64,000 nt of DNA. Origin: Pedobacter gandavensis. GTDB lineage: Bacteria; Bacteroidota; Bacteroidia; Sphingobacteriales; Sphingobacteriaceae. A program made the translations under genes and the position numbers. The DNA lies in NCBI RefSeq assembly GCF_014172405.1, contig NZ_WNXC01000001.1, forward strand, positions 868,001 to 932,000, written 5' to 3'. The notes under the pieces are model-generated. The model saw only the letters and a list, made by a program, of their open reading frames with translations. It was not told the DNA's origin and did not search any database. Of the stretch, positions 34,401-44,672 are shown one piece after another. How positions within the stretch are numbered: position 1 is the first letter of the stretch; the number at the start of each line of letters is the position of its first letter.

Positions 34401-37400
34401 TTACACTTTTTCTTTAAAAACAATCCGATCATCTTGCTCATAAGCGTAGCCTTTTTCAATTGCTCTTTTTATTCCTAAATGCATAACCATCTCCACATTG
34501 GCACCAACTCTGGAATAGCCAAACAACTTAGCACCTTCCCTCACCAATTCGGCCTCAGGAAGGCTGATTTGATTCCTTAAAATGGCCTGAATGCCATTGG
34601 CAACTTCCGAAACGGGCAGATCTTCTGCATCACGTTTCTGAAAATCAGTACTGGCAGTTCTATATGTGCTGTATTCTTGAAGATTATGGTCCTTTTTCCA
34701 GAAAATATCCCTTCCCAAATCAGAAGATAAAACTAAGCCCAGTTCAAGGAACAAAGTCTGAAGATAATCACTGTATTTACTACTCATTCTTCCAATACCC
34801 CAGGAACTTGTGATCCGTTTACTCAGCAAATTCCTGCTAATCGGGGATTCAACTTCCACTACTTTTAGAATCTGTGACTTAATCTTTTCTCTACTTCCTT
34901 GCCCGAAGAATTCATCAGGAGAAAGACCACTAAGCGCTATTTCTGCAACTTCATAAGCTGAAACAGCTGAAGCAAGGGGGATTGGTTCCGCAATTAAATG
35001 CGCTGCATCAACCGACTGGACAGGCTGCTCTACCACTGCTGCCTGGATTACTGCTGTAGCAACTATAGACTCAACTACTTTGTTTTTCCTTTTCTCGGTA
35101 GCCAATCTAATCGCCTCTAAAATTCCATTGATTACCCTTTCCGGCTTCTCCCACCATTCGGCCGACCAGATTTTGTGGATATTCCAACCCAGCGAAGCTA
35201 GAACTTCCACCTGAATAATTTCTCTATCCTTAGCGGTATTGGCTTGATGATAATTCCTACCATCGGTAAGAATAGCCAGCATATATTCTTCCGGGTGATC
35301 AGGATCTACAACGGCTAAATCAATCTTATACTCCGAACATCCAACCTCAGTATGCACCATGAATCCGTGTTTGGCAATTTCAGCAGCGATGACACCTTCA
35401 AAAGAAAATGCTTGTTCCAAATTAACTCTACTTCGGATTGGCAGGACCGTTTTCCCCTTTTCTGCATAGGCCAAAAATGCTTTTAGCCCCGCCACACCTT
35501 CAGATGAAGTACGGTTAAGATCGATCCGATCAGCAGTAAGCGTCGAAAACACCTTCATTTCATATCTGGCTCTGGATACCGCTACATTAAGTCTACGCCA
35601 GCCTCCTTCTCTATTGATTGGGCCGAAATTCAAGCTTACCCTATTGTTTTCATCCGGACCATAACCCACGGAGAAAAGAATCACATCACGCTCATCTCCC
35701 TGAACATTCTCCAGGTTTTTGATAAAGATCGGCTCTTCACATTCCAGTGCAATCTTTTCCAGATCAGGACGGAGCCTGTAAACATCTGTCAAAAGATCCT
35801 CAATTAAAGACTGCTGAACCGCACTAAAGGTGACGATCCCAATACTTTTACGGCTCAAATACGCATCAGATAAACGGGCAACTACTTCTTCCACAATTGC
35901 CTTTGCTTCGGCTGCATTTTGTCTTGTTTTTCCTTTGTCATAAAAGCCTTTAACGGGAACAAACTGCACCTTACTGACAATATCATCAGTAGAAGGAAAA
36001 GTGAGCAACTTGTTTTCATAGTATTTTGCATTACTAAAAGCGATCAAACTTTCATGCTTACTGCGATAATGCCACAATAAATGTTGGGATGGAATAGATA
36101 ATGCCAGACAGTCATCTAAGATGCTTTCCAGATCTTCTTTTTCGATGTTATCCTCATCCACATTATTAGTCGAAAAGAAATTAGTTGGGGGCATCTGTTT
36201 CGGGTCACCTACCACGATGACATTTGTTGCACGGGCAATGGCGCCGACTGCTTCACATGTAGGCATTTGAGAGGCCTCATCGAAGATCACCAAATCAAAT
36301 TTCACACTGTCGGCATCAAAATACTGAGCTACTGATATCGGACTCATCAACATACATGGGCTGATTCTATGGAGTAAGTTCGGAATCGAATCAAAGATTT
36401 TCCGAATCGACTGAGCCCTTCCATTGTTTCGTATGGCGCGTTGAAGTAAACCTATCTCAGAACTCTGAGCCGCCTCTTGCGTAAAAGATGGGATTTTAGC
36501 TGCAAGCCTCGCATAGAGTTCCTTTTTCGTCAGCTCCTCAAAACTACGAGACAATGCCCGGAATCTTTTGATCTTCTCTTCGAAAAGTCCACCGTTAAAT
36601 GTCGCTAACGCCGGATTTTGCTCAATGATATATTCTGCTGCAGAACGATAAAAGCCAGTATAGAACTGTGTCATGAGGTCGCTGGTTGGAATAGACCCAT
36701 TGTCATAAGCTGCTACTACAGGCTGTAAGCCTTCATCGATGGCATGCTTGCGAACCACACACCAATTGTACCAATCCTTCAAATCATCTATATTTTCCAG
36801 CCAACTGTTTGCTTTTAGACTGATATATTTATTCCATACAGGTACTGATTCTTTAAGGATTAACAGATTTACCCCAAGTTTTTCTTGAGTAGAGCTCTCC
36901 GTAATTCGAACTTGCCTAAGTTGAAGTACATAGTCCTTAAATGTTTTTTTATGGGTTGTAAAAAACAACTGACTACCTTCGGTAAAAGCATTGGCCAACT
37001 GCTCCCGCCAAAACTTAAGTTCTGCAGCTCCGCTGAGTTTAGCAGCCAATTTATTCAACTGAATCAATCCCTTACAAATCACCTCTAAGGCGCTCCAATC
37101 CGGATTTCCGTTCAACCATAGAAAACCCAAAAGTTTCTCCAGGTAAACGGCAGAGTCAATAACTCCCTGCTCCTGCTGGTATTCATTCACTTTAATTAGC
37201 AGATTTGGCACTTCTGCCTTATCCAGCTTAGCTGATAAAGAATACCCTTTCAGAAGTTTTAGCATTTTGCGCTGCGCCAACCATCTTGGAAGGAACCATT
37301 TTTCATCTGCGATGTTCCAATCGGTAAGCAATTTTGAAGCTGGAATGGTCAATACATCCCTGGAAAAATCACGCAACAGTTCTGCGCTTACAAAATCTCT

Positions 37401-40256
37401 TTTTACACCATGTTCAATTATCCCGACAACCTGTGCCAGTGTCTGTTCAAAAGCGTCCGTTTCTAAAAGCGAAGCAGGAAAATCTGGCAAGTCCAGAAGA
37501 ATCGTCAAAAGATCAGCAAAGGCATCCTCTTGTGCTGCTGTTTTCACTTGTCCGGCAAGCATCAGCACCTGAGCAGATTCTTCTTTCTTAATCAACAAAA
37601 GCTTAAGCTCTTCCAGATATTTACTCAACAATTCCTTAAGCTCTAGTTTAAACCCAGGAGAATAGGACATCAGGTCAATTAGTTCTAATGCATGACCTTT
37701 AGGATGTCTGATCAGGTTCCCCGCAGCCTGAATTTCTTCCAGCACATCCTTCCATTTACTAAAGCGTTGTGGTGTAACCCCTTCAATTTCCACATGGCTA
37801 AAAGACACACGTTGCTCCTGCTGCTCTAGCTGAGCATAAGCGCTAAAAAGTTCATATAAGGAGAAACCGAAAGGATATTTTCTATGTAGCGCTTCCACAT
37901 AAACATTGATTTCATTGCGAAGTTCAAACAGACGGTCGGCTTCTAAAGAGAAATGTTCCGGGGCGTTTGAGCGGACAATTTCTGTAGCCGCTTTTAACTG
38001 TTCTAAAACTGCAGTTTTCTTTGATTTATTAGAATGTAGTTCTAAGCAAAAATCACCAATCCCTATGGATTCTAATCGTTTTTCGACCACTTCCAAAGCG
38101 GCTTTTTTGGCGGCGACAAAAAGTACTTTTTTACCGGCATAAAGCGCATTTGCAATGATATTGGTAATGGTTTGCGATTTACCCGTTCCCGGAGGACCGT
38201 GCAAAACAAAACTTTTTCCTTGTGCGGAAGATATGATCGCTTGAAGTTGGGAGGAGTCAGTGCTGATCGGAAGTGCCACCCCAGCAGGATGCAGCAAGCT
38301 ATCGGAGATTTCCGCTAAGGTTGCATTGTCCTCCGGTTGCCATTCCAGTTTACCCGAAACCAAACTTGCCACTACTTTATTTCGACAAAGTTGAGCTGCA
38401 TTGTTGTGAATATCATTCCAGAGGATAAACTTGCTGAAAGAAAAGGTTCCAAGGAGTGCCTGTTCCTCTACATCCCATCTCGACTTAGACATGATGGCTT
38501 GTCTAATGACATTAAAAATAGCCTTTACATCTACCCCGTTTTCATCCTTTGGCAAGGTCTCTAATCCGCCTATGTTAATTCCAAAATCCTGCCTGATCAT
38601 CTCCAGCAGCGTAATGTTCACAATCGTTTCCTCTTCTCTGCTTCGAATCACATATCCCTTCTGGGCTGATTTCCTGATTATTTCTACCGGCAACAAAAGT
38701 AAAGGCGCATATCTGGCTCTTTCACTCGCGTCGGTCTCATACCACTTCAACATTCCCAAGCCAATAAACAAGGTATTTGCCCCGTTTTCTTCCATTGCAG
38801 TTCTGGAAGAGCGGTATAAATGGGTCATACTGTCGCCAAGCTCCAGATCAGACAGGTAAGCTCTTAGTCTTTTGTGTGAAAGCTCGTGTCCAACAAGATC
38901 CGCGATGGGATCAGAATGGTGAATCGATTGATAAATACCTGAATCTCTCGCGGAATTATCCCAATCTGAAGGTTTCCCCAGAACTTGAAATTCTTCCCCA
39001 TTTGCCAGGGCATCTTCCAGTTTCCCGGTATCTACGGTAATAAACTGAATGACACTCTTGGTCATTCTCACATTTAACAGGCTATTACGCAGGGTAAGAT
39101 CTAATAACTTTCGCTCCCACATCTGCTGTTTAGAAACCTCCATCCAGGTTACTTCAACTATTTTCTTTCCAACGGCTTTTGCTGCTGGACTATGGCTTTG
39201 ACGTTCCTTCGGCAGCACTTCTTCAACTTCCCAACCGGAGGAAGTGGCAATCCTTAAAGGCAAGGGGCGAACGCCGCCAAATCTGGCTCGTTTCACATCA
39301 ATAAAGAAAAGAAATTCGTCTGTATTCAGCATCTTTTGATCTGCAGATGATACCGCCTGATCGAAAGTGGTTTCGCTTCCTGCATTCATACAAGTAGCCT
39401 CCAATAATGCGATTTCTGTGATTCCTTCTGCCGCTCTTTTGGTCAATAATGAAGGATCATCGTTCACTGCATCAGCAAAAGACTCATCAATCAACCAAGC
39501 ACCTGTAAAAGCGTGGCCTTTAATCACCACGATTATGGGGTGTATCCCAACTGCCTCCAGGCAAGCTGCAAATAGCAGACTTAAATCCAGGCAATTGGCT
39601 AATTTATTTAGAAATATGGTATCTAACAATCGTACACGTTGGCCCTGTTGTTCAAAACTCGCAGGCACCGAACAATAGACAATTTGCAATTCTGAAATGG
39701 CCTCGTAGATGGCTGCCATTTGATTTCTTACCCGATTAGGATTTTTACTCTGGTATCCATCAAATGAAGGATTGCCGGTCCATTGGTCCAATAATTGGGA
39801 AGCCCGTCTAATGATCTTTGGGATATCCGGATGGTTAGGCATAATGAAGGCCGCCAGCATTTCAGGTAACATTCCTGCACCTGGCCATTGATCGTAAGCC
39901 AGGAGTTCAATAGGATAAGATGCTTCAAATACCTTATGTTGATGATCAAATAACCTTAAAATCAGCTTACCTGTCATCTTTTCGCTAAGATCAGCCAGGA
40001 ACTTGGGAGAAATATCAAGCTGCCTGGAGCTGATTTGAAAAACCTCTCCCACCTGAAGCGCTCCAATTTGATGAGACCAAATTGCTGCAAATTCTGGTTC
40101 GGCAATGATCTCTATACGCAGATCTTCCCAGGGATGTTCAGTAGTATTGGTAATGGTCAGTTCCCTGATACTCGCAACATGGTTTTGCTGAAGTGCAAAA
40201 TTTATAGAAGGAGTGTATAAGAAATCTACGGTTTTCGTTAAAGCAGGAACATCCAT
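34401..40256 (-). CDS. giant transglutaminase-like/DUF4011/SF1 helicase/Vsr-like nuclease protein
   Basis: A 1951-residue protein. Order of parts: residues 1-120 beta-sandwich; about 180-255 transglutaminase-like (Cys222 in KLANCLDLSLLFAACL, His248 in GHAFTGAWL); about 375-650 DUF4011; SF1 helicase with Walker A LHGPPGTGKSQT near 687, Walker B VIFDEASQMP near 1322, GDPKQMPPT, and motif VI LNVAVSRARYE; Vsr/DUF559-like nuclease near 1630-1700 (EVGCSEYKIDLAVVD); C-terminal DUF3320-type region. This DUF4011-helicase-Vsr layout is known among anti-phage proteins, reported as Hhe as I recall. It stands alone, with no methylase or toxin beside it. A defence role is likely but inferred. Confidence 0.85.
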   Translation of the reverse strand: MDVPALTKTVDFLYTPSINFALQQNHVASIRELTITNTTEHPWEDLRIEIIAEPEFAAIWSHQIGALQVGEVFQISSRQLDISPKFLADLSEKMTGKLILRLFDHQHKVFEASYPIELLAYDQWPGAGMLPEMLAAFIMPNHPDIPKIIRRASQLLDQWTGNPSFDGYQSKNPNRVRNQMAAIYEAISELQIVYCSVPASFEQQGQRVRLLDTIFLNKLANCLDLSLLFAACLEAVGIHPIIVVIKGHAFTGAWLIDESFADAVNDDPSLLTKRAAEGITEIALLEATCMNAGSETTFDQAVSSADQKMLNTDEFLFFIDVKRARFGGVRPLPLRIATSSGWEVEEVLPKERQSHSPAAKAVGKKIVEVTWMEVSKQQMWERKLLDLTLRNSLLNVRMTKSVIQFITVDTGKLEDALANGEEFQVLGKPSDWDNSARDSGIYQSIHHSDPIADLVGHELSHKRLRAYLSDLELGDSMTHLYRSSRTAMEENGANTLFIGLGMLKWYETDASERARYAPLLLLPVEIIRKSAQKGYVIRSREEETIVNITLLEMIRQDFGINIGGLETLPKDENGVDVKAIFNVIRQAIMSKSRWDVEEQALLGTFSFSKFILWNDIHNNAAQLCRNKVVASLVSGKLEWQPEDNATLAEISDSLLHPAGVALPISTDSSQLQAIISSAQGKSFVLHGPPGTGKSQTITNIIANALYAGKKVLFVAAKKAALEVVEKRLESIGIGDFCLELHSNKSKKTAVLEQLKAATEIVRSNAPEHFSLEADRLFELRNEINVYVEALHRKYPFGFSLYELFSAYAQLEQQEQRVSFSHVEIEGVTPQRFSKWKDVLEEIQAAGNLIRHPKGHALELIDLMSYSPGFKLELKELLSKYLEELKLLLIKKEESAQVLMLAGQVKTAAQEDAFADLLTILLDLPDFPASLLETDAFEQTLAQVVGIIEHGVKRDFVSAELLRDFSRDVLTIPASKLLTDWNIADEKWFLPRWLAQRKMLKLLKGYSLSAKLDKAEVPNLLIKVNEYQQEQGVIDSAVYLEKLLGFLWLNGNPDWSALEVICKGLIQLNKLAAKLSGAAELKFWREQLANAFTEGSQLFFTTHKKTFKDYVLQLRQVRITESSTQEKLGVNLLILKESVPVWNKYISLKANSWLENIDDLKDWYNWCVVRKHAIDEGLQPVVAAYDNGSIPTSDLMTQFYTGFYRSAAEYIIEQNPALATFNGGLFEEKIKRFRALSRSFEELTKKELYARLAAKIPSFTQEAAQSSEIGLLQRAIRNNGRAQSIRKIFDSIPNLLHRISPCMLMSPISVAQYFDADSVKFDLVIFDEASQMPTCEAVGAIARATNVIVVGDPKQMPPTNFFSTNNVDEDNIEKEDLESILDDCLALSIPSQHLLWHYRSKHESLIAFSNAKYYENKLLTFPSTDDIVSKVQFVPVKGFYDKGKTRQNAAEAKAIVEEVVARLSDAYLSRKSIGIVTFSAVQQSLIEDLLTDVYRLRPDLEKIALECEEPIFIKNLENVQGDERDVILFSVGYGPDENNRVSLNFGPINREGGWRRLNVAVSRARYEMKVFSTLTADRIDLNRTSSEGVAGLKAFLAYAEKGKTVLPIRSRVNLEQAFSFEGVIAAEIAKHGFMVHTEVGCSEYKIDLAVVDPDHPEEYMLAILTDGRNYHQANTAKDREIIQVEVLASLGWNIHKIWSAEWWEKPERVINGILEAIRLATEKRKNKVVESIVATAVIQAAVVEQPVQSVDAAHLIAEPIPLASAVSAYEVAEIALSGLSPDEFFGQGSREKIKSQILKVVEVESPISRNLLSKRITSSWGIGRMSSKYSDYLQTLFLELGLVLSSDLGRDIFWKKDHNLQEYSTYRTASTDFQKRDAEDLPVSEVANGIQAILRNQISLPEAELVREGAKLFGYSRVGANVEMVMHLGIKRAIEKGYAYEQDDRIVFKEKV

Positions 40257-40319
40257 ATCGTCGTCAAAAATATAAATCCCAAGTTAAAAAAAAATCATTG
40301 GTTTCTCTAATTAGCCGAT

Positions 40320-40433
40320 TCACAAGGCAGTTTGTTTATTCTTTGTGACCTCATCCTTAAGCTTACCAAAACGGTAATTCAGACTTACCGTAAAACGTCT
40401 GTGATAAACCTGAGAATTGGTTTGAGTAAACAT
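40320..40433 (-). pseudogene. C-terminal scrap of an outer-membrane beta-barrel receptor
   Basis: A 37-codon frame reads MFTQTNSQVYHRRFTVSLNY followed by RFGKLKDEVTKNK and a stop. VSLNYRFGKLK is the last beta-strand and tail of OMP_b-brl_3-type TonB-dependent proteins. TGA lies three codons upstream and the rest of the gene is missing. The remaining bases of 40257-40652 hold no other gene that I can see apart from the promoter of the DUF6266 gene. Confidence 0.75.
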
Positions 40434-40652
40434 TTCATCTCATCTGAACTTTAATACAGTCCGTCTTCTATTAGTCTTTCATTAATGGTTGATTAATCCC
40501 TGCAAGGTCTAAATGACCATTTAACCACGTTGTAATGACCTCGTAACTATGCTTTTATTATGACAATACTTTAAGAGGATCCTGAGCGGATGCCGAATTT
40601 ATTGTATACCTTACTCCTCATAACACATTGCTTACCAATAAACAACAACACT

Positions 40653-41534
40653 ATGGGAAGTTTAAAAAACGGATTATTTGGTGGGTTTCATGGCCGGGTA
40701 GGCAATTTAGTAGGTTATGAGCTGAACGGAAAAAACGTCATCAGGACAATTGGGCATAGCACCAAGCCCCTCAGTCCAGCCAGAAAGATCAATTGTAATC
40801 GCATGACCATCGTTAACGAATTTCTACGTCCCATCAATACTTTTATTAAGCTAGGTTTTAAGCTCAAAGTCTTAGGCACTGATAGGAACTACTATAACGA
40901 AGCCGTTTCTTATAATAAGAAACATGCCGTTACCGGTGAATATCCAAATGCCTTCATGGATTATCCTAAAGCGATGCTGAGTATGGGGACACTGTTAAAA
41001 GCAGAAAAACCTCAAATCCAGCTTATGGGCACAGCAATTGAATTTAGCTGGGATGTCCCTGCTGATCTGCCATGGCGCAACAGAAACGACCGGGCCATGT
41101 TATTACTCTATTGGCCTGATCAAAACCAGCAAACGCATTGCCTTAGTGGATCCCATAGAATAGATGGAAAACATAGGCTGGAGATTGACCCATCCCTTGC
41201 CAACGAACGTGTAGAGGCCTATATCTCTTTTATTTCTGATGATGCATCCGAAATTTCGGACAGTGTCTATGCAGGCAGCCTGGAGCAAAAAAATGAGCTG
41301 GAATTACCAGGAGTAGCGCAAACAGAGTTCCCTAAAAAAGAGGGTGGAGCCGGCTATAAAGAACCTCAACAAAAATCGCCTGTAAATGCGCAAATCCCGG
41401 ATACAACAGATCATCCACAAATATTTAATACCAGTATCAATCACCAGTCCTCCTCCTCTTGGTACAATTCTTCCAAAAAACAGATTAACTACATGATCGC
41501 AACCAGTAATTCTCCCTACCAAAAGAGTTTATGA
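40653..41534 (+). CDS. DUF6266-family protein
   Basis: A 293-residue protein when started at ATG 40653 (MGSLKNGLFGGFHGRVGNLV), the conserved beginning of DUF6266 proteins; the frame is open from 40590 but the extra residues are not family-like. Further landmarks are RTIGHSTKPLSPARKINCNR and KHAVTGEYPNAFMDYPKAML. The C-terminal 75 residues are polar and probably disordered. No signal peptide is visible. The function of the family is unknown; genes of this kind are common and often duplicated in Pedobacter-like genomes. Confidence 0.85.
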   Translation: MGSLKNGLFGGFHGRVGNLVGYELNGKNVIRTIGHSTKPLSPARKINCNRMTIVNEFLRPINTFIKLGFKLKVLGTDRNYYNEAVSYNKKHAVTGEYPNAFMDYPKAMLSMGTLLKAEKPQIQLMGTAIEFSWDVPADLPWRNRNDRAMLLLYWPDQNQQTHCLSGSHRIDGKHRLEIDPSLANERVEAYISFISDDASEISDSVYAGSLEQKNELELPGVAQTEFPKKEGGAGYKEPQQKSPVNAQIPDTTDHPQIFNTSINHQSSSSWYNSSKKQINYMIATSNSPYQKSL

Positions 41535-41576
41535 AGATCCCATTATTAATATTGGCCGTAAACATTATAAGCCTGG

Positions 41577-42137
41577 TTAAACTCTTTTAAAATCCCAGGC
41601 AACGATGTTCCATTGCTCTACTCCATCATGATAGGTTCCTATGACCTCAAATCCCAGTCGTTGGTGCACTTTTAAGGATCTTATGTTTCTAGTTGAAATT
41701 TCAGTAACACAGGCTTCATAAGCTATGGATACCTGATTTTTCGTTTCACTATATAACCTACTTAACAAACCATGTCCTCTAAAGTCCTTATCTACACACA
41801 CCTGTCCTCCTACTATATACTGGTAATCAGTTAAAGGTTTATTGTTAAAAATACAAGTTTCAAAAGCATTAAACATCGGTGTTATCGATGGCAAAACCTC
41901 TTTCATCGAAGCAGTCATGGCTAAATTATAACCGACCACTTTTTCATCATGTACTGCAACTATTTGAGGTAAATCTAGTGCCAATGTTTGCAAAAGCTCC
42001 ATGGTATGCTCAGCAAAAACGAATCCTTGTTTTTCCTGATCTTCTTTACTGAGCAAAGTATATAAATTTTGTCTTTGAAGGTCGAGAATCTGCTCGAATT
42101 CTTGCGGTGTTGAAGCGGCTTTAAGTATAAATTCCAT
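41577..42137 (-). CDS. GNAT-family N-acetyltransferase
   Basis: A 186-residue enzyme started at ATG 42137 (MEFILKAASTPQEFEQILDL). The acetyl-CoA loop is seen in VCVDKDFRGHGLLSRLYSET and the C-terminal part EISTRNIRSLKVHQRLGFEV is typical of the fold. The substrate is unknown. It starts 60 bases after the end of the copper ATPase gene on the same strand, so it may be read from the same transcript. Confidence 0.85.
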   Translation of the reverse strand: MEFILKAASTPQEFEQILDLQRQNLYTLLSKEDQEKQGFVFAEHTMELLQTLALDLPQIVAVHDEKVVGYNLAMTASMKEVLPSITPMFNAFETCIFNNKPLTDYQYIVGGQVCVDKDFRGHGLLSRLYSETKNQVSIAYEACVTEISTRNIRSLKVHQRLGFEVIGTYHDGVEQWNIVAWDFKRV

Positions 42138-42196
42138 GGCTACTAATTTTTTATTTCCACAAAATAGACAATAACAGTTAAGTAAACTTAATTGCA

Positions 42197-44536
42197 TTAA
42201 TCTATTTTAGCCGCTCTTAATCTCAATGAATTCAAAATAACAGACACTGAGCTAAAGCTCATCGCTAACGCAGCGATCATTGGAGAAAGCAATATGCCAA
42301 AAAACGGGTATAAAAGACCCGCGGCCAGCGGAATACCCAATACATTATAACCTAAAGCAAAAAATAGGTTTCCTTTGATATTACCCATGACCTTGTGACT
42401 CAGCAATCGAGCTTTTGCAATCCCATTCAGATCACCTTTTACCAAGGTAATTGCAGCGCTTTCAATTGCAACATCGGTTCCTGTACCCATGGCAATGCCG
42501 ATATCTGCCTGAGACAATGCAGGAGCATCGTTTATCCCGTCACCGGCCATGGCTACCATTTTACCTTCTGCCTGTAGCTTTTTAATTTCATTTAATTTAT
42601 CTTCCGGTAGCATTTGAGCTTTGAAACCATTCAGATTCAAACTATCACTAACAGCCCTGGCCGTATCTTCATTGTCGCCGGTAAACATCATCACCTGCAA
42701 GCCCTCTTCCTGAAGTTTACGAATTGCTCCTGCACTGGAGGCTTTAATTTTATCAGAAATAACAACATATCCAACGGCAAGCTTTCCGACAGACAAGTAA
42801 GAAACCGTTTTACCTAATTTCTGTGCAGACTTCACCTGCTCAGCTAAGTCAGCACTGATTTCCGCTCCTACATGCTCCATTAATTTTTGATTTCCTAAAG
42901 CGAGTTTCGCTCCCTCTAATTTGCCAATCACACCTTTACCCGTTATTGCTTCAAAGTCTGAAACGGGATGTACCTTAACCTGATTCTCTTCCCCATATCG
43001 AATGGTTGCTTCTGCCAAAGGGTGCTCACTGCTGCTGTTTAAAGCAACAATTCTTTCCAGGACATCCTTTTCAGTGAAATCCTGATTTACACTCCCTATT
43101 TTTTCAACGGAAGGCTTTCCTTCGGTAACCGTCCCTGTTTTATCAATGATCACCACATCAATTTTATTCATCTTCTCCAGTGATTCCGCATTTTTGATCA
43201 GGATGCCCGATTTTGCACCTTTTCCTACCCCAACCATTACAGACATTGGCGTTGCCAGGCCAAGTGCACATGGACAGGCGATAATGAGTACAGCAATGGC
43301 ATTTACAAAGGCGTAAACATAGGCCGGATCTGGTCCATATTTCGCCCATACAGAGAAAGTAAGTAAGGCAATCAATACCACTACTGGCACGAAATATCCA
43401 GAAATTTTATCCGCCAATTTTTGAATGGGTGCTTTTGAGCGACTTGCAGTATTCACCATCTCGATGATCTGAGACAAAAGGGTTTCTGAGCCCAGCTTTT
43501 CAGCTACCATTACAAATGTTTTATTGCCATTGATCGTACCTGAACTCACTTTATCCCCCGGTTTCTTTTCCACTGGTACTGGTTCGCCGGTAATCATGGA
43601 CTCATCAATAGTAACTTCTCCAGTTTTTATACTGCTATCTACGGGGATTTTCTCTCCAGGTTTCACCCTCAATAAATCTCCTTTTTGAATGTCATCAATC
43701 GAAACCGTCTGCGCTTTGTCAGCTGAAATCCTGGTCGCCGTATTTGGGGCTAATTTCAAGAGTTCCTTGATGGCACTATTGGTTTTCCCATGCGCTCTGG
43801 CCTCTAAAAGCTGTCCCAGTAAAACCAGGGTTAGAATCACTGTTGCCGCTTCAAAATATACGTACACAGTGCCATGATGGGTTTTGAACTGATCAGGGAA
43901 AGCAGCAGGAAATAACAAGGAGACAATACTAAATAGCCAGGCTACCCCTGCCCCAATGCCAATCAAGGTAAACATATTCAGGTTCCAGGTGATTATAGAT
44001 TTCCAAGCACGCTCAAAAAACATCCAGGTTGCATAAAAGACTACTGGTAAAGAAAAAACAAATTGAACCCAGTTCCAATATTTAAGCTCCATGAGTTTGA
44101 ATAATGGATTATTGGGAACCATTTCAGTCATCGCAATGATAAAAATTGGAATCGTAAAAACCGCAGCGACCTTAAACTTACGCAACAAGTCTTCATAAGT
44201 ATGATTCTCCGCGTCAAGATCGACACCCAAAGGAACCAAATCCATCCCACAGATAGGACAAGCACCTGGTTGATCTTTTATAATTTCCGGGTGCATCGGA
44301 CAAGTGAATTGGGTGGCCCTATGTAATACCGGTTGTTTCAAGAGGTCCATACCGCATACCGGACAGTTGCCTGGTTTATCATAAGTTTTATCCCCCTCGC
44401 AATGCATGGGGCAATAATAAATGCCTCCACCTGGCTCATGATGATGGGCTATTGGTTTTGATTGCAGATGATTGGGTTGATGATGAACATGAGCAGATGG
44501 TTGATGCTTTCCAGTTATTTTATAAGTATGGGTCAT
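42197..44536 (-). CDS. copA: copper-type P1B ATPase (CopA-like)
   Basis: A 779-residue heavy-metal exporter started at ATG 44536. The first 36 residues are His-rich (HVHHQPNH, HHHEPGG). Two cysteine knuckles follow: YYCPMHCEG...CPVCGMDL and FTCPMHPEI...CPICGMDLVP, used here in place of ferredoxin-like HMA domains. The transmembrane metal site IACPCALGLATP lies near residue 420, the phosphorylation motif DKTGTVTEGKP near 464, and the hinge motif MAGDGINDAPALSQ near 680. It pumps Cu(I), possibly Ag(I), out of the cytoplasm. A terminator at 44616-44643 separates it from the lipoprotein gene upstream. Confidence 0.9.
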   Translation of the reverse strand: MTHTYKITGKHQPSAHVHHQPNHLQSKPIAHHHEPGGGIYYCPMHCEGDKTYDKPGNCPVCGMDLLKQPVLHRATQFTCPMHPEIIKDQPGACPICGMDLVPLGVDLDAENHTYEDLLRKFKVAAVFTIPIFIIAMTEMVPNNPLFKLMELKYWNWVQFVFSLPVVFYATWMFFERAWKSIITWNLNMFTLIGIGAGVAWLFSIVSLLFPAAFPDQFKTHHGTVYVYFEAATVILTLVLLGQLLEARAHGKTNSAIKELLKLAPNTATRISADKAQTVSIDDIQKGDLLRVKPGEKIPVDSSIKTGEVTIDESMITGEPVPVEKKPGDKVSSGTINGNKTFVMVAEKLGSETLLSQIIEMVNTASRSKAPIQKLADKISGYFVPVVVLIALLTFSVWAKYGPDPAYVYAFVNAIAVLIIACPCALGLATPMSVMVGVGKGAKSGILIKNAESLEKMNKIDVVIIDKTGTVTEGKPSVEKIGSVNQDFTEKDVLERIVALNSSSEHPLAEATIRYGEENQVKVHPVSDFEAITGKGVIGKLEGAKLALGNQKLMEHVGAEISADLAEQVKSAQKLGKTVSYLSVGKLAVGYVVISDKIKASSAGAIRKLQEEGLQVMMFTGDNEDTARAVSDSLNLNGFKAQMLPEDKLNEIKKLQAEGKMVAMAGDGINDAPALSQADIGIAMGTGTDVAIESAAITLVKGDLNGIAKARLLSHKVMGNIKGNLFFALGYNVLGIPLAAGLLYPFFGILLSPMIAALAMSFSSVSVILNSLRLRAAKID

Positions 44537-44615
44537 AACAGGGATAAATAAGTATTTTATATTTAACACCTAAATTCTTTTAAAGTTTCCTTAATTATCC
44601 CTGTCTTTTTAGCAG

Positions 44616-44643
44616 AAAAGCCTCAGTTATTAGCTGAGGCTTT
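44616..44643 (-). terminator. hairpin terminator after the riboswitch-controlled lipoprotein gene
   Basis: Arms AAAGCCTCAG (44617-44626) and CTGAGGCTTT (44634-44643) with a 7-base loop. Read on the minus strand it is followed by a short U-run. It ends the lipoprotein transcript before copA. Confidence 0.8.
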
Positions 44644-44672
44644 CCTATCTGTTAAAAATCTGTTCTTATTAT

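Noticed and set aside
37643..37652. A third GTTTAAAC-type word inside the helicase gene
   Set aside because: It lies in coding sequence and lacks the outer symmetry of the two promoter palindromes.
41521..41588. Inverted repeat AAAAGAGTTTA / TAAACTCTTTT around convergent stops
   Set aside because: The arms are 46 bases apart and lie mostly in coding ends; a stable terminator is unlikely.
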